Positions 1-6,581 of a stretch of 17,035 nucleotides of DNA are shown here, piece after piece. Made by a program: the position numbers and the translations under genes. Origin of the DNA: JBGTIS01 sp041745535 (GTDB lineage: Bacteria; Bacteroidota; Bacteroidia; Cytophagales; Cyclobacteriaceae); assembly GCA_041745535.1 (NCBI GenBank), contig JBGTIS010000245.1, positions 1 through 17,035 on the forward strand, written 5' to 3'. The number at the start of each line of letters is the position of its first letter. The stretch's first letter is position 1. A model generated the notes under the pieces. That model was not told where the DNA came from. It was given only the letters and a program-made list of their open reading frames with translations, and searched no databases.

Positions 1-201
1 CCGGTCAATTCTGTTGAGATAGATTTGCGTGATTTCCGCAATGGTAAAGTCCCCGTTGTCGTACCCCTGCCGCAATTGTTCGATGGTAATTTCCTCCACA
101 TCAGGCTGCTGCTTTTCAGGTTCCTGAGGAATGGAATCGGGTTGATTGCATCCGAGCAGAAAAAGGAAAACAAGGAAGTAGCGTATGGTTTTTTGTGTCA
201 T
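1..201 (-). CDS. Amidase-like lipoprotein, N-terminal fragment (runs off the window)
   Basis: Only the first 67 codons are present; the gene continues beyond base 1. The product starts MTQKTIRYFLVFLFLLGC, a short basic and hydrophobic signal ending in a lipobox (LLGC, lipidated Cys18), so it should be an exported lipoprotein. After an acidic, proline-rich linker, residues about 36-67 read like the N-terminal helix of amidase-signature (GatA-like) enzymes: an 'ITIEQLRQGY' stretch, then 'DNGDFTIAEIT' and 'YLNRIDR', which resembles the common pattern of a helix, G-x-hT, and YLxRI. The Ser-Ser-Lys catalytic core lies outside the window, so the amidase call rests on this N-terminal pattern alone. 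The ATG was chosen because it places the signal peptide correctly; no ribosome site is obvious. The IS element lies just upstream of this gene. Confidence 0.55.
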   Translation of the reverse strand, partial: MTQKTIRYFLVFLFLLGCNQPDSIPQEPEKQQPDVEEITIEQLRQGYDNGDFTIAEITQIYLNRIDR

Positions 202-267
202 CAATGTATTGAGTTGCGGTGGTAGGAAATTAACGTTTATGAAACTATTATTGATGCCTGAAATCTA

Positions 268-1215
268 AGAAGCTGTTTTAAAACCTATAAGAGTTTAGGG
301 TTGAACTAAAAACGTACTCAGAGCAGTACAGTTTTGTAGAGACGAACCAACAAAACACAACTGCCATGAGTACTAAGCAAAAGAAGCATAAAAGAAAAAG
401 GTATCCTAACGATATAAGCAAAAACGGAAGGAAGAAACCGCGCAAACTGCTGCCCGCGCATAAAATTCAGGCTAGTCGCGGCGGACGGCCCAGGGTTGAG
501 CTAAAAGAAGTGATCAACGCAATATTTTACGTAGTAAAAACGGGTGGTTCCTGGCGCAGCTTACCCCATGACTTTCCGTGCTGGTCAACCGTGTATGGAT
601 ATTTCAACCGTTGGAGCCGAGATGGTACCTGGCAATGGATACATACGCGGTTTATCAAGAAAGTAAGACAAAAAATGAAGCGCGATAAACGGCCTAGCGC
701 GGCAAGTCTAGACTCGCGGTCCAGCAAAACTACCGCCTGCGGGGGTGAGCACCGGGGTTATGACGGGGGCAAGCAAATCAAAGGCCGCAAACGCTTTATT
801 CTCACTGATACACAGGGGCCGCTATTAGCCGTATGGATATGTGCCGCCGGGGTTTCTGAGAAAGCTGGTGCTATGCAACTGCTGCGCTATATTAAACATA
901 TCAGTTGCTTGCGCAACATCTGTAATCGTATTGAACTGGTTTGGGTTGATGGGGGCTATCGCGGTGCTGATCTATTGAACTATGTCAAGCGGCTCTGGGG
1001 TTGGACTTGGAAGGTGGTCCTAAGAAATGATAATCAAAAAGGCTTCAGAGTATTACCGCGCCGTTGGGTAGTTGAGAGTACTTTTGCTTGGATACTAAAT
1101 GCTCATCGGCTAAGTATGGACTACGAAAAGAACCGAAAAAATAGTCAAAGTATGGTATATCTCGCTATGTTACCCTTAATGATTAGACGATTAAATAAGT
1201 TTTAAAACAGCTTCT
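268..1215 (+). mobile_element. IS5-family insertion sequence, apparently intact
   Basis: The element is 948 bp and encodes one transposase. Its ends are perfect 17-bp inverted repeats: AGAAGCTGTTTTAAAAC at 268-284 and its reverse complement at 1199-1215. A TA dinucleotide flanks each end (266-267 and 1216-1217), and the outer bases are C on the left and G on the right. This fits insertion into a CTAG site with duplication of TA, as known for some IS5-family groups. The right inverted repeat overlaps the last codons of the transposase gene. Perfect ends, an intact target duplication and an uninterrupted reading frame suggest a recent insertion. The assignment to IS5 rests on the transposase motifs; the subgroup is inferred. 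Confidence 0.88.
366..1205 (+). CDS. IS5-family DDE transposase
   Basis: The 279-aa product has a very basic N-terminus (residues 1-30, rich in Lys and Arg), then a helical DNA-binding segment with the family pattern 'GGRPRVELKEVINAIFYVV' and 'TGGSWRSLPHDFP' at about 39-71. The DDE catalytic triad can be read as D116 in 'SLDSRSSK', D195 in 'VDGGYRG' and E237 in 'RRWVVESTFAW'; the last is the classic IS5 C-terminal signature. A segment at 129-149 matches the conserved strand with 'GYDGGKQIKGRKRFIL'. Many relatives make the transposase by frameshifting between two frames, but here it is a single frame of full length. It should catalyse cut-and-paste or copy transposition of the surrounding element. 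All key residues are present, so it is likely active. Confidence 0.93.
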   Translation: MSTKQKKHKRKRYPNDISKNGRKKPRKLLPAHKIQASRGGRPRVELKEVINAIFYVVKTGGSWRSLPHDFPCWSTVYGYFNRWSRDGTWQWIHTRFIKKVRQKMKRDKRPSAASLDSRSSKTTACGGEHRGYDGGKQIKGRKRFILTDTQGPLLAVWICAAGVSEKAGAMQLLRYIKHISCLRNICNRIELVWVDGGYRGADLLNYVKRLWGWTWKVVLRNDNQKGFRVLPRRWVVESTFAWILNAHRLSMDYEKNRKNSQSMVYLAMLPLMIRRLNKF

Positions 1216-1226
1216 TAGTATTAATC

Positions 1227-1322
1227 TCATTCATTACGAAGTTTATTAAGGTGTTCATCTACTTCTTCAGCTGACTTAAAACTGCCTTTAGCAGCACCTA
1301 TCATATCAACAAGGGAAATCTT
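1227..1322 (-). pseudogene. 3' remnant of a type II antitoxin gene
   Basis: On the minus strand a frame bounded by stops at both ends gives 31 residues, including 'VDMIGAAKGSFKSAEEVDEH' and 'LNKLRNE'. This resembles the C-terminal tail of antitoxins that partner PIN-domain (VapC-type) toxins, where a 'hhGxGKGxFxSxEExDxxhRxLRDEW' pattern binds the toxin. The DNA-binding N-terminal half is missing (TAA at 1323-1325), and no toxin gene follows; the IS element begins about 10 bp past the stop codon. The natural reading is a toxin-antitoxin locus broken by the insertion or by earlier loss. The fragment is short, so the family call is tentative. Confidence 0.45.
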
Positions 1323-1431
1323 TTATTTTTAGTTAACTTTCAACTTGATCCAAACTTGAAAGAAAATAAAGCCGCTATACGCCAGATTTTGAACTATGGC
1401 GGAATGGGCCTAATTATTTACCGAACTATTG

Positions 1432-1475
1432 CTTAACAAAAGTAAAAATAATTTATTACATTCACATTTGTTAAG
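1432..1475. promoter_or_regulatory. Inverted repeat upstream of padR-type gene, candidate operator
   Basis: CTTAACAAA at 1432-1440 is repeated as its exact reverse complement TTTGTTAAG at 1467-1475, with 26 bp of AT-rich sequence between. The right arm ends 14 bp before the PadR start codon, so it overlaps the expected 5' leader or promoter. PadR proteins are known to repress their own operons through inverted repeats. Binding here is inferred from position and symmetry only. Confidence 0.45.
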
Positions 1476-1489
1476 TAAACTACAAGGTA

Positions 1490-1816
1490 ATGAAAGCACC
1501 TTCACTGGGAGAATTTGAGGAACTGGTACTCCTCACCGTAGCAGCACAGCACGATGAAGCGTATGGGGTTTCTATTCTCGAAAGTCTGGAAACACATTTA
1601 GGCAAAAAACTCAACATCAGCGCCATTCATGTAGCGCTCAAACGCATGGATGAAAAAGGATTTGTACAATCCAGGTTTGGTGGAATCACCAACGACAGGG
1701 GTGGCCGGAGAAAGAAGTTTTATGTGGTTACCGCCCTGGGAAAAAGAATGCTGGACCAGCAGTATGCTTTACGGACGAGCATTTACCAACAGATTCCGAA
1801 AATCTCTTTTGGTTAA
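1490..1816 (+). CDS. PadR-family transcriptional regulator
   Basis: This 108-aa winged-helix protein has the PadR layout: 'LGEFEELVLLTVA' (helix 1), 'EAYGVSILESLE' (helix 2), 'LNISAIHVALKRMDEKGFV' (recognition helix leading to the wing), 'GGRRKKFYVVTALGKRML' (wing and C-terminal helix). It is a short form with little of the C-terminal dimerisation helix seen in longer PadR proteins. The stop codon is four bases before the start of the permease gene, so the two are almost certainly co-transcribed and perhaps translationally coupled. PadR genes directly before prefix-domain MacB/FtsX permeases are a common Bacteroidota arrangement, so it probably controls that gene, with the inverted repeat at 1432-1475 as a candidate site. 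The ligand is unknown. Confidence 0.9.
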   Translation: MKAPSLGEFEELVLLTVAAQHDEAYGVSILESLETHLGKKLNISAIHVALKRMDEKGFVQSRFGGITNDRGGRRKKFYVVTALGKRMLDQQYALRTSIYQQIPKISFG

Positions 1817-1820
1817 TAAT

Positions 1821-4400
1821 ATGCATCCGCCCAAACGTGCTCTAAAATTTCTGCGCTGGTTTTGCCGCCAGGACTATATCGAAGAACTCGAGGGCGACCT
1901 CACTGAAGTATTTGAAAAGCAATATGAGCAGTCACCCTTAAAAGCCAAATGGCAGTTTTGCTGGACTGTGATCCGGTATTTCAGGCCGGAATTTATCAAG
2001 TCATTCAAAATAAATTACCACCTCAATACTTCCGCTATGTTCCGCCATAATTTCCTGCTCACTTACCGCACCTTTAAACGGTATAAAACTTCATTTTTCA
2101 TTAACCTGATTGGCTTGTCTACCGGGCTTGCCTGTGCTTTGCTCATTTACCTGTGGGTACTTGATGAACTCCAGGTAGACAAGTTTCATGAAAAAGATGA
2201 CCAGCTTTTTCTGGTTATGGGAAATCAGCATTATTCAGACGGCATTTTTACGGCAGCCACTACCCCCGGTCTTTTAGCGGAAACCCTTGCTGAAGAAATG
2301 CCGGAAATCGAATTCGCTACTGCTGTTTCTTCAACCAATACCTATAACCTTTCTCTTGGCGATACTTACATAAAGGGAATGGGCATCCATGCCAGTCAGG
2401 ATTATTTCAATACTTTCTCATACCAGCTTATTCAGGGAAATAAAGACCAGGTACTGGCCAATAAAAACTCTATTGTACTTTCAAAAACATTGGCTACCAC
2501 CCTGTTTCTTGCTCCTGAAAATAGTATTGGTAAAACCGTTTCATTCCAGAATCATCAGCAGTATCAGGTTTCTGGTGTGTTTGAAGATACCCCTGCCAAT
2601 TCCTCCGTTCAGTTTGATTTCGTACTATCTTTTGAAGCTTATAAAACAGAAAATCCCTGGGTTTTGGAGTGGGGAAATAATGGCACTCGCACCTACCTGG
2701 TTTTGAGCAAGGGCACGAATCCCAGCCATTTCAATGAAAAAATCGATGACTTTATTAACAATAGGACAGCAGGTTTGGACATCAGCTTATTTCTCAAACC
2801 CTATGCTGATCATTATCTGTATGGTAACTACAAGAATGGTATACAGGCAGGTGGCCGGATAGCCTATGTAAAGTTATTTTCTATCATAGCCCTGTTTATC
2901 CTGGTGATTGCCTGCATCAACTTCATGAACCTGTCTACAGCTAAAGCATCGCGCAGAATTAAGGAGGTGGGCATTAAAAAAGCAATAGGCGCACACCGGC
3001 ATTCGCTTATCTTCCAGTTTTTAGAGGAAGCTTTGACCATGGTTTTTATTGCTGAAATTACGGCCATTGTCCTTGTGGCTCTTTTCCTTCCGCAATTCAA
3101 TTACCTTACCGGCAAGCAGCTTTCCCTGCAATTCGCACCTTATTTAATTTACTCTTTTCTAGTGATTGCCCTGTTGGCCGGTTTGGTCGCCGGCAGCTAT
3201 CCGGCCATGTACCTTTCCAATTTTAATCCGGCTACTATGTTGAGGGGAGGCCGCTCCGGTACGGTCAGTACCTCGGTGGGAGAACTTCTGGTGAGAAAAG
3301 GGCTGGTAGTGTTTCAGTTTACAATTTCGGTGATTCTGATTGTAGCCGTGGTGGTGGTGTACAAACAGATAACGTTTATTCAGACCAAAAATTTAGGATA
3401 TAACAAAGACAATATCCTTCATTTTGAAATAGAAGGAAAGGTAAAAGAAAAGCAGGAGACTTTTCTTTCCGAAATAAAAAGATTACCGGGGATCGTAAAT
3501 GCATCCAGTATGGCACATAGCATGGTGGAAGGTGGCAATACTACGGGTGGTATTCGCTGGGAAGGCAAAAGCCCGGATGATTTGATTCCCTTCGAATTCA
3601 TCAATGTTAACTATGACATGATTGAAACACTGGGCATTGAAATGGCAGCTGGGCGTGCTTTTTCCAGTAACTTTATCTCCGATAGTACCAAGATCATTTT
3701 TAATGAAGCGGCTATTGACCTGATGGGCCTCTCCGACCCCATTGGTAAAGTAGTTAATTTATGGGGGAAAGACAGGCAGATAATCGGGGTAGCCAAAAAC
3801 TTCCATTTTGCTTCACTTCACGAAACTGTGAAACCTTTATTGTTCCGATTAGCCCCGGAGAAATCTACCAGGATCATAGCCAAAATTGAAGCCGGTAAAG
3901 AAAAAGAAACCATCAGTGCCCTTCAAAAGTTCTATCATCAGTATAATGCGGGTTTTCCCTTTGATTATCAGTTCCTGGATGATGATTATCAGCGCCTGTA
4001 TGCTTCCGAACAAAGGGTTTCTACCTTATCAAAATATTTCGCCGGCATGGCTATCCTCATTTCCTGTCTGGGATTGTTTGGCCTGGCGGCTTTTACCGCT
4101 GAACGCAGACTCAAGGAAATTGGGATTCGCAAAATACTGGGTTCCACCGATTGGAGCATCGTGTATCTTTTATCCAGCGATTTTACCAAAATGGTGCTGG
4201 TAGCTATTGTAATTGCCCTGCCCATAAGCTACTTCATCGCCACTAAGTGGCTGGAAGGGTTTGCGTTCAAAATTGATCTGGAATGGTGGTATTTTGTGGG
4301 GGCAGGACTTGTGGCATTACTCATTGCCTGGTTTACAGTAGGTTTGCAAACCATTAAAGCCGCCAGGGTGAATCCAACAGATTGTTTGAAAGATGAATAG
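1821..4400 (+). CDS. MacB/FtsX-type ABC transporter permease with N-terminal prefix domain
   Basis: The frame is open further upstream, but that part only shadows the PadR gene. The ATG at 1821 gives an 859-aa product whose start (MHPPKRALKFLRWFCRQDYI) opens the 'permease prefix' domain, residues about 1-62. Next come a first membrane span (about 92-114), a large extracytoplasmic MacB-type region (about 115-340), three spans forming FtsX domain 1 (about 345-465, including 'IACINFMNLSTAKASRRIKE' and 'VGIKKAIGA'), a further span near 493-515, a second extracytoplasmic region, and FtsX domain 2 (about 738-855, with 'RLKEIGIRKILGS'). The paired 'KEhGIrKxhGA/S' coupling motifs are typical. No ATPase, MacA-like adaptor or outer-membrane partner is encoded nearby, so the energising subunit must come from elsewhere. 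The substrate cannot be told; MacB relatives act in export or envelope stress. The final 70 bases recur at 5973-6050. Confidence 0.9.
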   Translation: MHPPKRALKFLRWFCRQDYIEELEGDLTEVFEKQYEQSPLKAKWQFCWTVIRYFRPEFIKSFKINYHLNTSAMFRHNFLLTYRTFKRYKTSFFINLIGLSTGLACALLIYLWVLDELQVDKFHEKDDQLFLVMGNQHYSDGIFTAATTPGLLAETLAEEMPEIEFATAVSSTNTYNLSLGDTYIKGMGIHASQDYFNTFSYQLIQGNKDQVLANKNSIVLSKTLATTLFLAPENSIGKTVSFQNHQQYQVSGVFEDTPANSSVQFDFVLSFEAYKTENPWVLEWGNNGTRTYLVLSKGTNPSHFNEKIDDFINNRTAGLDISLFLKPYADHYLYGNYKNGIQAGGRIAYVKLFSIIALFILVIACINFMNLSTAKASRRIKEVGIKKAIGAHRHSLIFQFLEEALTMVFIAEITAIVLVALFLPQFNYLTGKQLSLQFAPYLIYSFLVIALLAGLVAGSYPAMYLSNFNPATMLRGGRSGTVSTSVGELLVRKGLVVFQFTISVILIVAVVVVYKQITFIQTKNLGYNKDNILHFEIEGKVKEKQETFLSEIKRLPGIVNASSMAHSMVEGGNTTGGIRWEGKSPDDLIPFEFINVNYDMIETLGIEMAAGRAFSSNFISDSTKIIFNEAAIDLMGLSDPIGKVVNLWGKDRQIIGVAKNFHFASLHETVKPLLFRLAPEKSTRIIAKIEAGKEKETISALQKFYHQYNAGFPFDYQFLDDDYQRLYASEQRVSTLSKYFAGMAILISCLGLFGLAAFTAERRLKEIGIRKILGSTDWSIVYLLSSDFTKMVLVAIVIALPISYFIATKWLEGFAFKIDLEWWYFVGAGLVALLIAWFTVGLQTIKAARVNPTDCLKDE
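4324..4360 (+). repeat. 37-bp direct repeat, copy 1 (inside the 3' end of permease 1)
   Basis: These 37 bases inside the first permease gene recur exactly at 5974-6010, offset by 1650 bp. They begin TTGCCTGGTTTACAGTAGGT and end in CCATTAAAGC. The similarity continues past the exact block to the stop codon with roughly one mismatch in four bases. The two copies bracket the AbiE module. Confidence 0.9.
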
Positions 4401-4406
4401 TCTAGT

Positions 4407-4446
4407 ACTATGGTTCTTGTGATGAAATGAAGACTATAGTTTTTTT
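4407..4446 (+). terminator. Candidate intrinsic terminator after permease 1
   Basis: ACTATGGT at 4407-4414 can pair with ACTATAGT at 4433-4440 (eight pairs including one G-U), leaving an 18-base loop, and the right arm runs directly into a T tract ending at 4446. It lies seven bases past the permease stop codon, between two convergent genes. The stem is AT-rich and the loop long, so strength is doubtful. Confidence 0.35.
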
Positions 4447-4503
4447 AACGGCCAACGGCTGTTCAAATGAGGAAAGAGGAATAATCAAAGTGTTAGCTAT
4501 TGG

Positions 4504-5283
4504 CTATAACTCAACCTGGGTTAGGTACTGAGCAAAAAGTTTTACCTTTTTTTGGTCGGATGGTTTGAACAGAAAAGGAGCTACATCCCGGGCCATCTCC
4601 TCCATATTCAGGGTGTTGCAATGGGCAAGTAATTGCTCTTTGAGTCCATCAGCATTGCTTATTTTTAGTTTTAATGAGAGATAATCGTAATTGGGTTTGG
4701 TTTTACTGAGTAAAAATACTGCATCGTAAAAATCCCTTCCTTTGTTCCGCCTCCGGTTGAGAATAGCATAGAACTTTTGAGAGAGAAGAATGTCAGGAGG
4801 AGTCACCAGGATTTCTGTAAACACATCGAATTGGTTAATAATATGACGTTCCGGCTCGAAGTCAAAATGCTGAGGCTCAGTATCCAGTTGAATAAGAATT
4901 TTTTCCTCTTTGTAGCCACTGAGCCCCTCCTGATAAAGCAGTTTGGGAAAACGAATAAAGCAGTGATAAGCTCCTTTATATACGTTTTTAATTTCTACCT
5001 GGTAACCTTCCTGTGCTAATGATGCACGTATCAACTGGGAGATGGCCTCAAAGCTCTTTTCGCTTAGATCAAAATTGTCAAAATCTAGGTCTTCTGAAAA
5101 CCGCTGGTTGCCATGGACAATCCGCAAGCACGTTCCACCTAAAAAAACCAGCTTTGTAGCATCTTGGCTCTGATCAAAAATTATCTGTAAAATTTTGTAT
5201 TGCAGGTATTCACGAATAATGAACCGCTTAAACGCTCGAAGCTCAACAGGATAAGTGGAAATGATTTCAGGTAAGCTCAGCAT
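4504..5283 (-). CDS. AbiEii-type nucleotidyltransferase toxin (type IV toxin-antitoxin)
   Basis: The 259-aa product carries the polymerase-beta-like nucleotidyltransferase motifs of the AbiEii/AbiGii family. 'LGGTCLRIVHG' (GGT at 49-51) is followed by 'RFSEDLDFDNFD' with the metal-binding pair D65 and D67. 'ILIQLDT' contributes a third acidic residue, D134. The C-terminal motif 'LLSQKFYAILNRRRNKGRDF' with K170, K181, R183 and D184 matches the family's K..KGRDhYD signature. All expected catalytic residues are present, so the toxin looks active. Family members block growth by transferring nucleotides to RNA targets or by binding GTP, and many protect against phage. The start codon overlaps the end of the AbiEi gene by 17 bases, which implies coupled translation. 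Downstream it converges on permease 1. Confidence 0.88.
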   Translation of the reverse strand: MLSLPEIISTYPVELRAFKRFIIREYLQYKILQIIFDQSQDATKLVFLGGTCLRIVHGNQRFSEDLDFDNFDLSEKSFEAISQLIRASLAQEGYQVEIKNVYKGAYHCFIRFPKLLYQEGLSGYKEEKILIQLDTEPQHFDFEPERHIINQFDVFTEILVTPPDILLSQKFYAILNRRRNKGRDFYDAVFLLSKTKPNYDYLSLKLKISNADGLKEQLLAHCNTLNMEEMARDVAPFLFKPSDQKKVKLFAQYLTQVEL

Positions 5284-5893
5284 GATTCAGCAGTTTTAGA
5301 AAAGTATTGGTTCTTTGATACAAAGTCCTTTGGTTAAACAACGAAAGATAGCGATTGAGTTTTTCCTGATCTAACAATTGCCTCAGTAACACCATGTTGA
5401 TACGCAAAGCCTCGAAATCGGCGATTTCCGATAAGGCAGGGCGCAGGTAAAGGTAATCCAACATCAACTTTTCAGGTTCTGCCATACGAATACGAAAGTC
5501 TTTCCAGTGAACCAGCCGATACCCAAATAAGAGTGAAGGTTTCAGGTGACGATAATCAAAAATTCCCAGAGAAGTTTCAAAATTTTGTGTTTTCAGGCTG
5601 CTGACAGAAGTAAACTTATAAACGGCTTCAGGAATGAGCCCATAATACGACAAGGCCGATTCCATAGAAATGTAGGAAGGCTGATAGATTTTGTTGGCTA
5701 CATACCACAAATAAGACTCATCTATCGCCTGGTCAGTAAACCGGTACCAGCGATTGACGATTTTTTGCATATAACCCTTCTGTTGCCATTCTACAAGTCT
5801 ACGGGTATCAAATGTAGGAAAAGCCTTTCTGATATCCTGAGTAGAAAAAGTAGGCCGATGCCTGAGGCGATGGTAAAAATCTATATAATTCAC
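5267..5893 (-). CDS. AbiEi-type antitoxin / transcriptional regulator
   Basis: The 208-aa product has an N-terminal winged-helix region (about 1-55, 'FSTQDIRKAFPTFDTRRLVE' then 'GYMQKIVNRWYRF') typical of AbiEi antitoxins, followed by the central 'SYISMESALSYYGLIPEAVY' segment, which is a strong hallmark of the family, and a C-terminal region rich in helices ('EPEKLMLDYLYL'). In type IV systems the antitoxin does not bind the toxin but counteracts its activity, and the N-terminal domain represses the operon. The start is GTG at 5893-5891; no in-frame ATG lies between it and the upstream stop. That GTG sits inside one arm of an 11-bp inverted repeat, a plausible autorepression site. The gene precedes and overlaps the toxin gene, the usual order. 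Confidence 0.8.
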   Translation of the reverse strand: MNYIDFYHRLRHRPTFSTQDIRKAFPTFDTRRLVEWQQKGYMQKIVNRWYRFTDQAIDESYLWYVANKIYQPSYISMESALSYYGLIPEAVYKFTSVSSLKTQNFETSLGIFDYRHLKPSLLFGYRLVHWKDFRIRMAEPEKLMLDYLYLRPALSEIADFEALRINMVLLRQLLDQEKLNRYLSLFNQRTLYQRTNTFLKLLNHAELT

Positions 5894-5944
5894 TTTGTTT
5901 CTATTTATTGCCTAAATTAACAATTTTTAGAATCAAAGTGAATT
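5887..5944. promoter_or_regulatory. Inverted repeat over the AbiEi start, candidate autorepression operator
   Basis: AATTCACTTTG at 5887-5897 has a perfect 11-bp reverse complement, CAAAGTGAATT, at 5934-5944, separated by 36 bp. The inner arm contains the GTG start codon of the AbiEi gene, which reads leftward. Characterised AbiEi proteins bind inverted repeats in their own promoters. Here the role is inferred from symmetry and position. Confidence 0.5.
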
Positions 5945-5972
5945 AATTATCTTCTTTTCATGCTATTATTGC

Positions 5973-6050
5973 TTTGCCTGGTTTACAGTAGGTTTGCAAA
6001 CCATTAAAGCGGCGCGTGTCAATCCTACGCAATGTTTGAAAGATGAATGA
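5973..6050 (+). pseudogene. Orphan 3' tail of a second copy of the permease gene
   Basis: This segment encodes 25 residues and a TGA stop: FAWFTVGLQTIKAARVNPTQ followed by CLKDE. The end of permease 1 is nearly the same (only D replaces Q in the NPT-x-CLKDE end), yet the DNA differs at many third positions after the first 37 bases. No upstream part of the gene precedes it; AbiEi promoter DNA does. It is therefore either the rest of a deleted paralogous permease or a tail regenerated when the AbiE segment entered. The synonymous differences argue that it derives from a diverged paralog and is not a simple duplication. Confidence 0.75.
5974..6010 (+). repeat. 37-bp direct repeat, copy 2 (beyond the AbiE module)
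   Basis: This is an exact copy of 4324-4360. The left boundary of exact identity falls where the AbiE upstream DNA begins, so this copy marks one junction of the rearrangement. The DNA between the two copies holds the permease 1 terminus, the AbiE pair and its control region. Confidence 0.9.
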
Positions 6051-6181
6051 TTTAGTGGTTTATAAATATGATATTCCTATGCAGGTAAAACGTTAGCCAT
6101 TTAAAAGCTTGCCCATTAGCACTGAAGTGCCTAATTTTATATATATTGATTTTGTAGATTTTTACCGAAAGAATTTTATAA

Positions 6182-6479
6182 ATTATATACTTTGGATTTG
6201 TCAGAAAGAATAACTTTGATTCAAAGCTTACTACTGGCTTTCCCGAAGACCATTTACTGAAAGACCCTGAAATTATTAAAATAGCGACAGACGAGGAAAG
6301 GATAATTATTACAAAAGATCAAGATTTTTTTTGATAACTACTTATTAAATGGAACTCCACCCAAAGTACTGTTGCTCCAATTTGGAAATATTGGTAACCA
6401 TGAAAGTAGCCAGGTTTTATTCGCCACTGACCGCATGCGTACAAAAGTGGTCGTAAATGAACATTCCATAAAACAGTGA
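6182..6479 (+). pseudogene. Frameshifted DUF5615-like PIN-type toxin remnant
   Basis: Two frames together give a PIN-like protein. Frame one encodes 'FDSKLTTGFPEDHLLKDPEI' followed by 'IKIATDEERIIITKDQDFF' and a stop. The other continues 'DNYLLNGTPPKVLLLQFGNI' and ends '..VNEHSIKQ'. The 'EERIIITKDQDF' core and 'PPKVLLLQFGNI' strand are hallmarks of DUF5615 PIN-like proteins, which are usually toxins beside small antitoxins. The break falls at a run of eight T (6325-6332); seven would restore 'KDQDFFDNYLL'. The N-terminal strand with its catalytic acidic residue is not found upstream, so the gene is also truncated. No partner antitoxin is visible. The remaining DNA at 6051-6181 and 6480-6581 shows no further gene. 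Confidence 0.65.
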
Positions 6480-6581
6480 TGGACGATTACCACCCATCAG
6501 TGCCTATTTAAAGCATGGCATAGGGATTGGACATGATGTATGTGTATGCTCTGACTCACCGTTCATCAAATATAGCTCATT

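Noticed and set aside
1650..1820. Upstream extension of the permease frame (57 extra codons)
   Set aside because: It overlaps the PadR gene in another frame and encodes no signal or domain; the ATG at 1821 begins the known prefix domain.
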